A stretch of 64,000 nt of DNA from Hydrogenophaga sp. (GCF_018780385.1 NZ_JADMJO010000016.1:62001-126000), one strand, 5' to 3'. Shown: positions 16,501 to 26,314, counted from the stretch's first letter. Program-made: numbers and translations. Notes: generated by a model from the sequence alone, not told the origin.

Positions 16501-16755
16501 ATGGCCAAAGAAGAACTGATCGACATGATGGGCATCGTCAACGAGGTGCTGCCCGACACGCGCTTTCGTGTGACGCTGGACAACGGTCACCAGCTGATTG
16601 CCTATTCCGCTGGCAAGATGAAGAAGAACCACATCCGCATCCTCGCGGGTGACCGCGTTTCGCTCGAACTCTCGCCTTACGACCTGACCAAGGGCCGCAT
16701 CAACTTCCGCCACATCGAAGGCCGTGGCCCGATGGTGCCGCGCAAGCCGCGCTGA
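16501..16755 (+). CDS. infA: Translation initiation factor IF-1, long paralogue
   Basis: 84 residues with the S1/OB fold of IF-1: [27 protein letters not shown] and [23 protein letters not shown]-1 binds the ribosomal A site during initiation and melts RNA secondary structure. It differs from the standard 72-residue IF-1 in its N-terminus ([20 protein letters not shown]) and in a C-terminal extension ending [11 protein letters not shown]. Several betaproteobacteria carry such a second infA in addition to the copy in the ribosomal operon. AAAGGAAA lies just before the ATG. It converges on the patatin gene, 4 bases apart. Confidence 0.87.
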   Translation: MAKEELIDMMGIVNEVLPDTRFRVTLDNGHQLIAYSAGKMKKNHIRILAGDRVSLELSPYDLTKGRINFRHIEGRGPMVPRKPR

Positions 16756-16759
16756 TCCT

Positions 16760-17784
16760 TCAGTAGAACAAGGCTTCGAGGTCAACGCTGCTGCGTTGGC
16801 CCACGTCGGCGTGGTGCGCCGACAGCCACGCGCTGCCGTGCTCACGACCCAGCGCGAACAGCATCTCGAAGAAGCGCATGTTCGCCGCGGCCTTGCTCTC
16901 GGCGCTGAGCGCGCCCAGCACTTCGCTGGCTTCAATCACGTGAAAGTGCGTGCCGGCCAGGCGCCGGTCGAGCTCGCCGCGCTGCCACCACGAGCTGCGC
17001 GCAGCGCGCTCGCGCAAGTGGGCAAACATGCGCATCTCACGCAGGAACGTGGCGTTGAACGCCAGCTCCATCATCCGGCTCTTGATGTCCACCGCCGACT
17101 GCGGTGTGGCGCTGTGCTTCAGTGGGGCCAGCATCACCAGCATGATGTCGCGCGCGCTGCACTCGTGGAACAGCGGAAACACCGCCGGATTCGCCGCATA
17201 GCCCCCATCCCAATAGGTTTCCCCATCGATCACCACGCCGCGGTGCATGGTGGGCAGGCAGGCCGAGGCCAGCACTGCGTCGGGCGTGAGCTCTGGCGCG
17301 CGGAACAGCCTCAGCTTGCCGGTGTTGACGTTGGTCGCGGCCACGAACAGCTTGACCGGACTCTGCGTGCGAAGGCGCTCGAAATCCACCTGGCTTGAGA
17401 GGATTTTGCGCAGCGGATTGAGGTCGAACGGGTTGAGCTGCTCGGGTGAAAAGTAGTGCGTCCATTGCAACATCAGCTGCATCGCCGGTGCCAGCCGCAT
17501 GTCCTTGCCATCGGCCGTGGGCATGGCCACCTCGAACGGCATGCTGGCCGCCACGGCACTCCAGAACTCGCGCAAGGCGGTGCGCGCACCGTCCCGCCCT
17601 CCCGCCATCAGGCCTTGCGCCAGCATCACGGCGTTCATCGCGCCCGCGCTGGTGCCACTCACGCCATCGAAGCGCAGGCGCCCGTCTTCCAGCAGCGCAT
17701 CGAGCACGCCCCAGGTGAAGGCGCCGTGCGCGCCACCGCCTTGCAGCGCCAGGTTGATGGCCGGCGGGCCGCGCCAGGGCAGGT

Positions 17785-17788
<4 letters not shown>
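16760..17788 (-). CDS. Patatin-like phospholipase
   Basis: 342 residues. Oxyanion hole motif LQGGGAHGAF near the N-terminus, nucleophile elbow GVSGTSAGAMNA, and the catalytic-dyad Asp in YWDGGYAANPA. Patatins hydrolyse acyl chains from phospholipids. No signal peptide; likely cytoplasmic or membrane-associated. The ATG overlaps the aroG stop (ATGA), so it is translated with aroG, an unexplained pairing with aromatic amino acid synthesis. Confidence 0.9.
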
Positions 17789-18885
<1,097 letters not shown>

Positions 18886-19042
18886 GGAGACAGGAGGGCG
18901 GGAAAAGAGGAAGAGCGGCGAAGCCCGCAACTGCGTGGCATTGGGCACCCATTTTGGGGCTTGCCCGATTCAAGAAGCGCCGGGCGACGACCGAAACAAA
19001 GAGAAACCGCTGGCTTTAGCGAAACGTGTCCGAGAGGTCTCC

Positions 19043-19537
19043 ATGATGAACACTCCCACCGCCTGCGCCCTGCTGGCTGCAATCACACTCACCGCGCCGG
19101 CAGCGCTGGCGGAGTCGTCCACCACGCTGGACCTCTCCCCGGCGTCCAGCTCGCAACTCTGGCTCAACGTGGGCGGCTTCTCGCGGCACTTCAAACGGCA
19201 AAACGGCTACAACGAAAACAACCTCGGCCTGGGGCTCGAATACCGCACCAGCCCCGAGATCTCGTACATGGCCGGCAGCTATTACAACAGCGTGCGCGAG
19301 AACACGACGTACGCCGCGGTCAATTGGCAACCCTGGTCCCTGGGCGGATTCAAGCTCGGTGCGGCGGTGGGCTTGATGAACGGCTATCCGGCAATGAATC
19401 GCGGCGGCAATTTTTTCGCCGCGTTGCCCATGGTCACCTACGAGGGCCAACGCTTCGGCATCAACGTCGGGCTGGTCCCATCGATCAAGAACGTGGACAG
19501 CGCGGTGATCGTGCAGTTCAAGGTGCGTGTGAACTGA
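19043..19537 (+). CDS. Predicted outer-membrane beta-barrel protein, unknown function
   Basis: 164 residues. Cleavable signal (CALLAAITLTAPAALAES), then alternating hydrophobic/polar strands with many aromatic residues (LWLNVGGFSRHFKRQNGYNE, NLGLGLEYRTSP, GGFKLGAAVGLMNGYP) ending in FKVRVN. The YNENNLGLGLEY and MNGYP segments recur in small proteobacterial outer-membrane proteins of the PagP/lipid-A-modifying size class, but no catalytic residues are recognised. GAGAGG precedes the ATG. The last 20 bases overlap the convergent exonuclease gene. Confidence 0.65.
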   Translation: MMNTPTACALLAAITLTAPAALAESSTTLDLSPASSSQLWLNVGGFSRHFKRQNGYNENNLGLGLEYRTSPEISYMAGSYYNSVRENTTYAAVNWQPWSLGGFKLGAAVGLMNGYPAMNRGGNFFAALPMVTYEGQRFGINVGLVPSIKNVDSAVIVQFKVRVN

Positions 19538-20180
19538 CCGTCACAGGAGATCGCTGTGCGCTGAAGAAGCGCGGCAACTGGTTGCGCGCGCAGCGCTGCA
19601 ACCCCATCAGGAAACCGTGGTCCGGCCGACCCACGCCGTGCTGCGTGCGCAGATCGTGCTGGATGCGCGCCAGCAGCTCGGCAGCCATTTCGGCGTCGGC
19701 CAGGGCGCGGTGAGCCTGGCCCGTGCGCGGCAGACGGAAGAAGTCCACCAGCGAGCCCAGCTTGTGGCTGGGTGCCTGCGGGTAGAGCCGGCGCGAGAGC
19801 AGCACCGTGCAGGCAAAGGCGTGCGACGCGGGCTCACCCGCCAGCGCCAGCTCGGCCTGCCAATAACGGCGATCAAAGGACGCGTTGTGCGCGACCATGG
19901 GAACCCCACCCACGAAACGCGCCGCGTCGCGCATCACAGCGGCGGCCGGTGGAGCACAGGCCACCATGTCGTTGGTGATGCCGGTGAGTTGCGTGATGAA
20001 CGACGGGATGCGAACGCCTGCGTTCATGAGACTCTGAAAACGGTCCACCACCCGGCCTTGTTCGGTGATGACGATGGCCACCTCGGTGGCTCGGTCGCCC
20101 ATGGAGGGCGAGATGCCGGTGGTTTCAAAATCGATGACGGCGATCGGAGAGGGCATGGACGGCGGGTTGAACGGGTGCAT
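19518..20180 (-). CDS. 3'-5' exonuclease, DnaQ/DEDDh family
   Basis: 220 residues. ExoI motif DFETTGISP, ExoII region NASFDRRYW and ExoIII motif HRALADAEMAAEL match the DEDDh exonuclease fold of DNA polymerase III epsilon and related proofreading or RNA-trimming enzymes. It lacks the polymerase-binding tail of DnaQ proper, so it is a stand-alone relative. ATG 20180 is used; ATG 20156 would also retain the whole domain. The start overlaps the end of the histidine kinase gene. Confidence 0.86.
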   Translation of the reverse strand: MHPFNPPSMPSPIAVIDFETTGISPSMGDRATEVAIVITEQGRVVDRFQSLMNAGVRIPSFITQLTGITNDMVACAPPAAAVMRDAARFVGGVPMVAHNASFDRRYWQAELALAGEPASHAFACTVLLSRRLYPQAPSHKLGSLVDFFRLPRTGQAHRALADAEMAAELLARIQHDLRTQHGVGRPDHGFLMGLQRCARNQLPRFFSAQRSPVTVSSHAP

Positions 20181-21573
20181 CAAAGGGATGCAACGAGCTT
20201 AGCGCAGCGCAGGCTCCTGGGTTTCGCACGAATCCCCCCTCGATTTGCGCCCTGCAAGGCAGCTCCGCGACGATGTGCGTGCCCTGCCCGGGACTGCTGT
20301 TGATGGTGAGGTGGCCGCCGTGGGACTCCACGCGCACCCGCATGCCGATCAGGCCATGGTGGCGAGCAGGCACGCTGTGGGTATGAAACCCGCAGCCGTT
20401 GTCCAGCACGCTCACCCGCACCCAGTCGCCCTTGCCCTCCAGCTCCACCGTCACCTGCCGGGCCCGCGCGTATTTGCTGATGTTGGTGAGCGACTCCTGC
20501 ACCAGGCGGAAGACGGTGAGCTCGCATTCCTTGTCCAGGCTCACCGTCTCCAGCTGGGCGGTGACGGGAATGCCCAGGCTGCTGGCCACTTCCTGGCACA
20601 GCACTTCCAGCGCTGAAGCGAGACCCAGTTGGTCGAGCGATGAGGGCCGCAGGTTTTCGATGATGCGGCGCTTCACGGCAATGCCTTCGTTCAGGCGTTG
20701 CTCGATGCCGCTCATGCGCTCCAGCGCGGTGGTGGGCATGTCGGCCACCCGACGCAGACGCGCGAGCTCAAGCTTCATGGCGGTGAACAGGCCGCCCAGC
20801 TCGTCGTGCAGTTCGCGCGCCAGCCGGCCGCGCTCGTCTTCGCGGGTGTTGACCAGGTGACCAGCCAGTTCGCGCAGCTCGGCGGTGCGCAGGGCCACCT
20901 GCGACGCGAGGTATTCACTCTCGCGCGCCTTCTGTGCGTCGCTGTAGCGCAACTGGCGGGTGAACAGCACCAGACCCAGGACCGACATCAGCACCAGCAG
21001 GTGCAGCGCCACCCGGTTGATCATGATGGCGTCCAGCAGCGACCCACGCGCGCGATCCTGGAGCGCAGACGCGCGCCCCAGCACCAGATCGAACTCGCTG
21101 CGCAGTTCGGCGTAGCTGGCGCGCCCGCGGTCGCTGCTGGCCAACAGGCGGGCCTGGGTGCGCCGGCCTTGCTCGGCCGTGTCCATCCATTCCTCCATGG
21201 CGCTCACACGCGCCTGGATGCGCATGCGCACGGCCTCCACCGACACGGTGCGCTGGGGGTCCACATCGGCGATGAGCTGGAAAGCGCCGCGCTGCGCTTG
21301 CGCCAGCGCGGTGATGGATTCGCGATAGGCGTCGCGGTCGGCCGCCTGGCCATTGATGAGGAAGGCACGGGCGGCGAGTTCAGCGTCGGTGAGGTTTTGC
21401 AGAATGCGCCCGGCCTGAAGCCGCGCATCGGTCAGCGCGATGCCCTGCGCCAGTGTGGAGCGTGAGTGCTGGAACGCGCCTTCGATGACCACGACGGCGA
21501 CCACCGCCAGGGCCAGCACCACCGGCATCACGTACCGCGTGCGCGCCACGCGCTCGATCGACGACTTGATCAT
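20125..21573 (-). CDS. Sensor histidine kinase, CHASE3-like sensor with HisKA_3 (NarX/LiaS type)
   Basis: 482 residues. One membrane helix (YVMPVVLALAVVAVVVIEG), a periplasmic helical sensor resembling CHASE3 (residues about 45-185), a second helix (LHLLVLMSVLGLVLF), then the HisKA_3 phosphoacceptor (RELHDELGGLF) and a HATPase domain (DNGCGF, HHGLIGMRVRV, SPGQGTHI). It likely phosphorylates the NarL-type regulator at 23522 and/or the lone receiver next door. GGGAG precedes ATG 21573. The C-terminal ~30 residues beyond the HATPase overlap the exonuclease gene and may be non-functional. Confidence 0.9.
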   Translation of the reverse strand: MIKSSIERVARTRYVMPVVLALAVVAVVVIEGAFQHSRSTLAQGIALTDARLQAGRILQNLTDAELAARAFLINGQAADRDAYRESITALAQAQRGAFQLIADVDPQRTVSVEAVRMRIQARVSAMEEWMDTAEQGRRTQARLLASSDRGRASYAELRSEFDLVLGRASALQDRARGSLLDAIMINRVALHLLVLMSVLGLVLFTRQLRYSDAQKARESEYLASQVALRTAELRELAGHLVNTREDERGRLARELHDELGGLFTAMKLELARLRRVADMPTTALERMSGIEQRLNEGIAVKRRIIENLRPSSLDQLGLASALEVLCQEVASSLGIPVTAQLETVSLDKECELTVFRLVQESLTNISKYARARQVTVELEGKGDWVRVSVLDNGCGFHTHSVPARHHGLIGMRVRVESHGGHLTINSSPGQGTHIVAELPCRAQIEGGFVRNPGACAALSSLHPFDAPVQPAVHALSDRRHRF

Positions 21574-21622
21574 CCCGGCTCCCGGTGGCTGCGCATGGCG
21601 CAAGCCTTGTTGTTTTCAGCTT

Positions 21623-22027
21623 CTACCGCAACTCACCCGGCCGCGTGGCCGAGCCGTCCGACACCCGGGCGCAGTACGCAATGAGGTCGTCGAGCTCACA
21701 CGACTTGTCGAACACCCGGTCGGCCCCCAGCGCGGCGCAACGTTTGCGGATGTCGGCGGTGGCGTAATTGGTGAGCACCACGGTCCTGGAGGGCAGTTGC
21801 GCATCTTGCGCTGCCTTGAGCACGCCCAGACCCGAGCCGGACATCAGGAATATATCGACGATCAGCAGATCCAGCGAGGTGCCCTCGCTGCGCAACCAGC
21901 GCACAGCACTGTACTCGTCGACAGCGTTCCCGACCACTTCAACGTCGGTGAGTTCCTGCAGCGTGGAGACCAGGTTCTCGTAGATGACTTGGTTGTCTTC
22001 GACGATGAAGGTTTTCAGCGCAGGCAT
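21623..22027 (-). CDS. Stand-alone response regulator receiver
   Basis: 134 residues: a single CheY-like receiver with acidic pair Glu10/Asp11, phospho-acceptor Asp58 (LLIVDIFL), Thr86 and Lys108 (VFDKS), and no output domain. It could be a phosphate sink, a protein-protein switch or a sponge for the kinase 49 bases downstream. A perfect TGTAGG-N6-CCTACA dyad lies about 90 bases upstream of its start. Confidence 0.88.
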   Translation of the reverse strand: MPALKTFIVEDNQVIYENLVSTLQELTDVEVVGNAVDEYSAVRWLRSEGTSLDLLIVDIFLMSGSGLGVLKAAQDAQLPSRTVVLTNYATADIRKRCAALGADRVFDKSCELDDLIAYCARVSDGSATRPGELR

Positions 22028-22115
22028 GGTGTGTGGTGGGTGAAACGAAGCCGGGGCGCCGATGCATCACTGCGTCGTGCGCCCCGTGGAGCGTCGTTGA
22101 AAAAGCCCATTGCGT

Positions 22116-22135
22116 CTGTAGGCGGCGTCCTACAG
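22116..22135. promoter_or_regulatory. Perfect dyad CTGTAGG-N6-CCTACAG upstream of the lone receiver
   Basis: Seven-base arms with a six-base spacer, about 89-108 bases before the receiver start at 22027. The same TGTAGG half-site recurs upstream of the NarL-type regulator/CsbD pair and the DUF1328 gene. Confidence 0.5.
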
Positions 22136-22155
22136 CGCTCAGGGCGGGGTGGTGG

Positions 22156-22467
22156 TCAGCGCACCAGGATGTCGTTGCGAACCGCTTGCACACCCGGGGT
22201 GGACCGGGCCAGTCGCTCGGCTGCGGAGCGCTCTTCAGCCGACTTGGCGAAACCCGAAAGCTGCACCGTGCCCTTGAGCGTTTCTACGCTGATGGAGGTG
22301 GCGCTGACGGTCTTGTCTTCGGCCATGCGGGCCTTCACGCGGGTGGTGAGGGCGGCATCGTCGATGTAGGAGCCCACGGACTGCTGGTCGCGGGCGACCG
22401 CGCAGCCGGTGAGTTGAACGAGGGTGAGGGTGGCGGCTGCGGCCAACACGGCGTGTGCGAGTTTCAT
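22156..22467 (-). CDS. BON-domain lipoprotein (OsmY-like)
   Basis: 103 residues. Lipoprotein signal with lipobox LTGC, followed by one BON domain (DDAALTTRVKARMAEDKTVS, TLKGTVQLSGFAKSAEER). BON domains bind phospholipid; proteins of this type protect the envelope under osmotic or membrane stress. A second, unrelated-in-detail BON lipoprotein follows upstream at 22507, so the two may have arisen by duplication. Confidence 0.85.
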   Translation of the reverse strand: MKLAHAVLAAAATLTLVQLTGCAVARDQQSVGSYIDDAALTTRVKARMAEDKTVSATSISVETLKGTVQLSGFAKSAEERSAAERLARSTPGVQAVRNDILVR

Positions 22468-22506
22468 GGTGTCCTCCGGTGTTTGAATGGGGTGTGAGAT
22501 GAGCGC

Positions 22507-22953
22507 TTAGCTGTTCTTTTTCTCGACGGTCAGGCGGTTGTCCACGGTGACCACGCCGTCAACGGCCGCCGCCAGGGTGGTGGCGCGCTGGCGCGAGGCT
22601 TCGTCGGGAGCCGTGCCTTTCAGCGCGACGTTGCCTGCTTCGGTGTCGACGTCGATCTTCAGTGAACTGAGCTTGTCGTCGGCGGCCAGAGCAGCGTTCA
22701 CCTTGGTGGTGATGGCCATGTCGGTGGCGTTTTTGGACACCGTGTCGGCGGCTTTCGAACCAGCCGTCTGTGCGTCGTTGGCGGCGACCTGGGCGTCGTT
22801 CTTCAACTCGGTGCCGGCCGATTGCACCGTGGCCGTGGAGTTGTCGATTTTCTGCCCGACGGTGGTGTCGTCAACCTTTTCGCCGCAGGCGGCAATGAGC
22901 ACGGTGGCTGCGGCGGCGGCGAACAGGGCGGAGTAGCGGTGTGTGGTTTTCAT
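22507..22953 (-). CDS. BON-domain lipoprotein with helical linker
   Basis: 148 residues from ATG 22953. Signal ending in LIAAC, then about 60 residues of alanine/asparagine/aspartate-rich helix (NSTATVQSAGTELKNDAQVA), then a BON domain (DMAITTKVNAALAADDKL, EAGNVALKGTAPDEASRQRA). Probably a periplasmic lipoprotein spacing its phospholipid-binding BON domain away from the membrane. The frame is open to 22998, but that start lacks the signal at its N-terminus. Confidence 0.85.
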   Translation of the reverse strand: MKTTHRYSALFAAAAATVLIAACGEKVDDTTVGQKIDNSTATVQSAGTELKNDAQVAANDAQTAGSKAADTVSKNATDMAITTKVNAALAADDKLSSLKIDVDTEAGNVALKGTAPDEASRQRATTLAAAVDGVVTVDNRLTVEKKNS

Positions 22954-23013
22954 GTCGATTCCTTCAAGAGAAGGCCGGACGCATCCGGCGGATGTCACGG
23001 TGGTCAGTTGGGC

Positions 23014-23259
23014 TCAGACTTTGTCGGTCGGGCGCTTTTTGGGGCTGGCAAACCAGTCGTCGCCGGCGTGGCGCTCCCATGCAGCCACCTGGCGCTCGGC
23101 TTCGTCCTTGGCCACGCCATAACGTTCCTGGATCTTGCCGGCGAGCTGATCGCGGCGACCCGCCACGACGTCGAAGTCGTCATCGGTGAGCTTGCCCCAC
23201 TGCTCGGTCACGCGGCCTTTGAGTTGCTTCCAGTTGCCTTCGATTCGGTCCCAGTTCAT
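23014..23259 (-). CDS. CsbD-family stress protein
   Basis: 81 residues beginning MNWDRIEGNWKQLKGRVTEQ, the CsbD/YjbJ signature, with GKLTDDDFDVVAGRRDQLAGKIQ. A hydrophilic, abundant stress protein of unknown molecular function in many proteobacteria. It follows the BON lipoprotein genes in the same orientation and diverges from the NarL-type regulator, with a 262-base control region between them. Confidence 0.9.
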   Translation of the reverse strand: MNWDRIEGNWKQLKGRVTEQWGKLTDDDFDVVAGRRDQLAGKIQERYGVAKDEAERQVAAWERHAGDDWFASPKKRPTDKV

Positions 23260-23355
23260 GTGCTTTACTCCTGTTGAGGTTTGCTGAGGTCGTTGGGTCG
23301 GTGTGTTCGCCGCCCTCGACTCGGTGCTGATGTCAGCGTCAAGCCGTGCCTTCAC

Positions 23356-23449
23356 TGTAGGTGGGGGGGTCTGCCCGGTGTGTCGGGCAGCGTGCCGTCG
23401 CCCTGTAGGACAACGCCCATCGTCCGGGCCGCCGCGTGTAGGCGTTGTC
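23356..23449. promoter_or_regulatory. Cluster of three TGTAGG motifs between csbD-like and narL-like genes
   Basis: TGTAGG occurs at 23356-23361, 23404-23409 and 23437-23442. The second and third are part of a nine-base inverted repeat, GACAACGCC (about 23409-23417) / GGCGTTGTC (23441-23449). The 262-base gap holds no gene and should contain the divergent promoters. Confidence 0.45.
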
Positions 23450-23521
23450 TGACGGCGCCCTCGGTCGGGGCCTGTTAGATTTCCGCATCCGCCCAAAGCG
23501 CTCACCCTCACCCAGACACCC

Positions 23522-24154
23522 ATGATCAGAATCGGCATCGTCGACGACCACGCCGTCGTGCGCACCGGGCTGCGGCAGTTTCTTGCCGAGCATGTGGACC
23601 TGCGCGTCACCGGAGAAGCCAACAACGGACGCGATGCGCTGGAGCTGGCGCGCGGTGGTGAGGTGGATGTGCTGCTGATGGACATCTCCATGCCCGAGCA
23701 CGGCGGCGTGGATGCACTGCAGGCGATCAAGGCGCGCTTTCCCGACCTGGCGGTGCTCATCCTCAGCGGCTTCCCCGAAGCGCAGTACGCCACCACCCTG
23801 CTGCGCTACGGCGCCAGTGGTTACCTCAACAAGGATTGCGCGCCCGAGGACATCGTCAACGCCATCCGCACCGTGGCGCGCGGCCGGCGCTACGTGAGCC
23901 CGGCGGTGGCCGAGTTGCTGGCCGATGGCGCGGCCGGGGCGGCAGAACAGGCGCCGCACGAACTGCTGTCGGAGCGCGAACTGCAGGTCTTCCTGCGGCT
24001 GGCCCAGGGCGAGACCATCGGCCACATGGCCGAACAGATGTTCCTGAGTGTCAAGACCGTGAGCACCTACCGCTCGCGGGTGATGGAGAAGCTCAAGCTC
24101 ACCAGCAACAGCGACCTCACTTACTACGCGCTCAAGAACGGCCTGATCCAGTGA
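23522..24154 (+). CDS. NarL/FixJ-family response regulator
   Basis: 210 residues. Receiver with Asp8/Asp9, phospho-acceptor Asp54 (LLMDISMP), Ser82 and Lys104 (YLNKD), then a LuxR-type helix-turn-helix (LSERELQVFLRLAQGETIGH, MFLSVKTVSTYRSRVMEKL). It is the only DNA-binding partner near the CHASE3-type kinase and so the best candidate for reading the TGTAGG dyads. It ends 16 bases before the convergent phospholipase gene. Confidence 0.92.
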   Translation: MIRIGIVDDHAVVRTGLRQFLAEHVDLRVTGEANNGRDALELARGGEVDVLLMDISMPEHGGVDALQAIKARFPDLAVLILSGFPEAQYATTLLRYGASGYLNKDCAPEDIVNAIRTVARGRRYVSPAVAELLADGAAGAAEQAPHELLSERELQVFLRLAQGETIGHMAEQMFLSVKTVSTYRSRVMEKLKLTSNSDLTYYALKNGLIQ

Positions 24155-24170
24155 CCGGGGCCTGAGCGCG

Positions 24171-25586
24171 TCAGAGGAAGCGCTCCACGATCCGGCTCAG
24201 CGTTTCCATCGCGCGGTTGTTCAGACCGCGCCGGCGCCAGGCCTCCAGCGTGATCGGTTTGGAAGCTGCGCGGTCGCGTTCGAACAACGCGTTCATCTCG
24301 CCACCAAAGTCGTCGCCCAGCACGATCACGTTGAGTTCGCTGTTCGCCACAAAGCTCAGCCAGTCCAGGTTGCTCGAACCCACGGTGGAGAACACGCCAT
24401 CGATCACCGCCGTCTTGGCGTGCATCAGGGCGTGCTCCATTTCGTAGATGCGCACCCCGGAGGAGAGCAGGTCGTCGTAGTACGAACGCCCGGCGTGAAA
24501 CGCCAGCGACGAGTCGCTGCGTCCGGGCAGCACCAGTTCGACCGCCACACCGCGTGTGGCGGCGTTGCGCAAGGCGTTGACAAAATCGGTGCCGGGCGCG
24601 AAATACGCCATGGTGAAACGAACGTCGACCTGCGCGGCGTCCACCGCGGCGAGCAGGGCGCTGTAGATGCGGTTCTCCTTGTCGCGCGGATCGCTGGCCA
24701 GCACTTTCACCACGCGCTGGCCGGGCTCACCCGCGGCCTTGCTCGTGGCCTTCTGGCCGAGCGAACCCTTGCAGCCCTGCTCCTCCCAGGTGGCCTCGAA
24801 CACCTGGGCCAGCGCCGGTGCCACGGGTCCGCGCAGTTCAATCTGTGTATCGCGCCAGCCGTCGTCGTCATCGGCGCGGTCACGGGGTTTGCCCCGGCGG
24901 CCAAACGAGCTGGAGCCATAGACGCGACTGATGTTGATGCCTCCGGTGAAGGCAACCTCGTCGTCCACCACCAGCAGCTTGCGGTGGTCGCGGTGGGTCA
25001 GGCCCCAGTAGCCCGGGCGCTTGGTCGGGTTGATCGGGTTGAAGGCGCAGACCGAGACGCCGCCGTCGACCAGGCGCTTGAAGAAGGCATCGGGCGTGGT
25101 GATCGAGCCCACCGCGTCGTAGATCATGGCCACCGTCACACCCTGCGCTGCGCGCGCGATGAGCAGATCGGCCACCTCGGCCGCCACACCCTGGTCTTCG
25201 ACGATGTAGCTCAGCAGCAGCACGCGGCCCCGTGCCTGCGCGATGGCCGCCTTCATGGCGCCGAAGGTGGCCGGTCCGTCGATCAGCAGGCGCGTGCGGT
25301 TGCCGCGGTACAGGTCCGCGTCGCCGCTGGCGGTGAGCGTTTTCAGGTGGTGGATCACGAGGTCCTTCTTGCCCTCGTTGACCAGACCCTGCAGTGCCTT
25401 GCGCTCGGCCACGGCCGACACCTGCCCGGCTGCGCCGCTCACCGTCACCGTGCCGGTCTGCCCGTCGGGAATGTCGGCGGTTTTGGGGGGCAGGCTGGAG
25501 CAACCCGCCACCAACAGCAGGCCCGTGAGTGCAAGGCCGCACAGCCGGCGCAGGTTTGGGGTCTTCGAGGGACGTGGCGTGTTCAT
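24171..25586 (-). CDS. Phospholipase D / cardiolipin synthase-like lipoprotein
   Basis: 471 residues from ATG 25586. Lipoprotein signal (LALTGLLLVAGCSS), then two HKD phospholipase-D motifs: HRDHRKLLVVDD and HAKTAVIDGVFSTVGSSNLD. This is the layout of ClsC-type cardiolipin synthases or phosphatidyl transferases, but on a lipoprotein anchor, so the enzyme should act in the periplasm. A large ORF extension to 25727 is not used because the signal would be internal. It follows the MCE transport operon in the same direction after a 137-base gap that contains a GCGTG-N6-CACGC dyad (25618-25633). Confidence 0.88.
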   Translation of the reverse strand: MNTPRPSKTPNLRRLCGLALTGLLLVAGCSSLPPKTADIPDGQTGTVTVSGAAGQVSAVAERKALQGLVNEGKKDLVIHHLKTLTASGDADLYRGNRTRLLIDGPATFGAMKAAIAQARGRVLLLSYIVEDQGVAAEVADLLIARAAQGVTVAMIYDAVGSITTPDAFFKRLVDGGVSVCAFNPINPTKRPGYWGLTHRDHRKLLVVDDEVAFTGGINISRVYGSSSFGRRGKPRDRADDDDGWRDTQIELRGPVAPALAQVFEATWEEQGCKGSLGQKATSKAAGEPGQRVVKVLASDPRDKENRIYSALLAAVDAAQVDVRFTMAYFAPGTDFVNALRNAATRGVAVELVLPGRSDSSLAFHAGRSYYDDLLSSGVRIYEMEHALMHAKTAVIDGVFSTVGSSNLDWLSFVANSELNVIVLGDDFGGEMNALFERDRAASKPITLEAWRRRGLNNRAMETLSRIVERFL

Positions 25587-25723
25587 GGATTCAACGGATG
25601 GTGGGGAAGACCCCGGTGCGTGGGTATACACGCGAGTGTGGACGCAGCGCTCATCCCGGTGTGTCGGCGGGGGCTCTGCGCGACTGTCGGACACATCTGA
25701 CAGCACAGGCCTTCCGCGCGCGT

Positions 25724-26314
25724 TCATGGAGCGGTGGTGATGCGCTGGGCCAGGCGCCAGATGGCCAGGCGGTGGGCGGCGGCCAGCGCGTCAACCGAGC
25801 GATCGGGCAGTTCGATCTGGATGTCCGCGGTCTCCATGGTCGGGGCTGTGGTGGGCGTGGCGAGGGTGAACCACCAACGTGCCCGCATGCGCAATGCCTG
25901 ACGCGCCTCATCGGCCACCAGCGTGTCGATCTCCACCCGCAGGCGGCGCGCCACGCTCACCCCGGGGGGCGCGGGCGACAACCACACCAGACCTTCGCCA
26001 CGCAGCAGCGCCAGATCGGCCGCGAGCCGCACGGGAATGCTGTCGCGAAGCGGTTCGACCCAGCGATGACCCTCCAGGGGCACCACACCCGCCGCACCGC
26101 TGGCGACCACCAGCGTGTCCCGCTCCAGCGTGCCGGGCAGTCGCATGCGCCCCGACAGTTCCCACACCGTCCCGTCACCAGCACGGGCTGCGGGTGAGGC
26201 TTCGGGAGGCGCGCTCTTGAGTTCGTACCAGTGCGTGGGCGTTGGCGTCGACGCGCAACCCACCAGCAGCAGGGGCACCAGACCGGCCAGGATCAGCGTG
26301 TCGCGGCGCTTCAT
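25724..26314 (-). CDS. PqiC/ABC-type transport auxiliary lipoprotein
   Basis: 196 residues. Signal with lipobox LLLVGCAS, then THWYELKSAPP and a PqiC/YmbA-like domain (VWELSGRMRLPGTLERDTLV, PVRLAADLALL). Such lipoproteins sit under the outer membrane and partner MCE-domain tunnels. Its ATG overlaps the end of the MlaD-type gene by four bases, making it the last gene of the four-gene transport operon. Confidence 0.84.
   Translation of the reverse strand: MKRRDTLILAGLVPLLLVGCASTPTPTHWYELKSAPPEASPAARAGDGTVWELSGRMRLPGTLERDTLVVASGAAGVVPLEGHRWVEPLRDSIPVRLAADLALLRGEGLVWLSPAPPGVSVARRLRVEIDTLVADEARQALRMRARWWFTLATPTTAPTMETADIQIELPDRSVDALAAAHRLAIWRLAQRITTAP

Noticed and set aside
20125-20215. Functional C-terminal domain on the histidine kinase
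   Set aside because: The last ~30 residues follow the complete HATPase domain, have no recognisable pattern and overlap the exonuclease start.
22061-22068. GATGCATC as an NsrR half-site
   Set aside because: Only the central palindrome matches; flanking bases do not fit the 23-base NsrR site found at nnrS.
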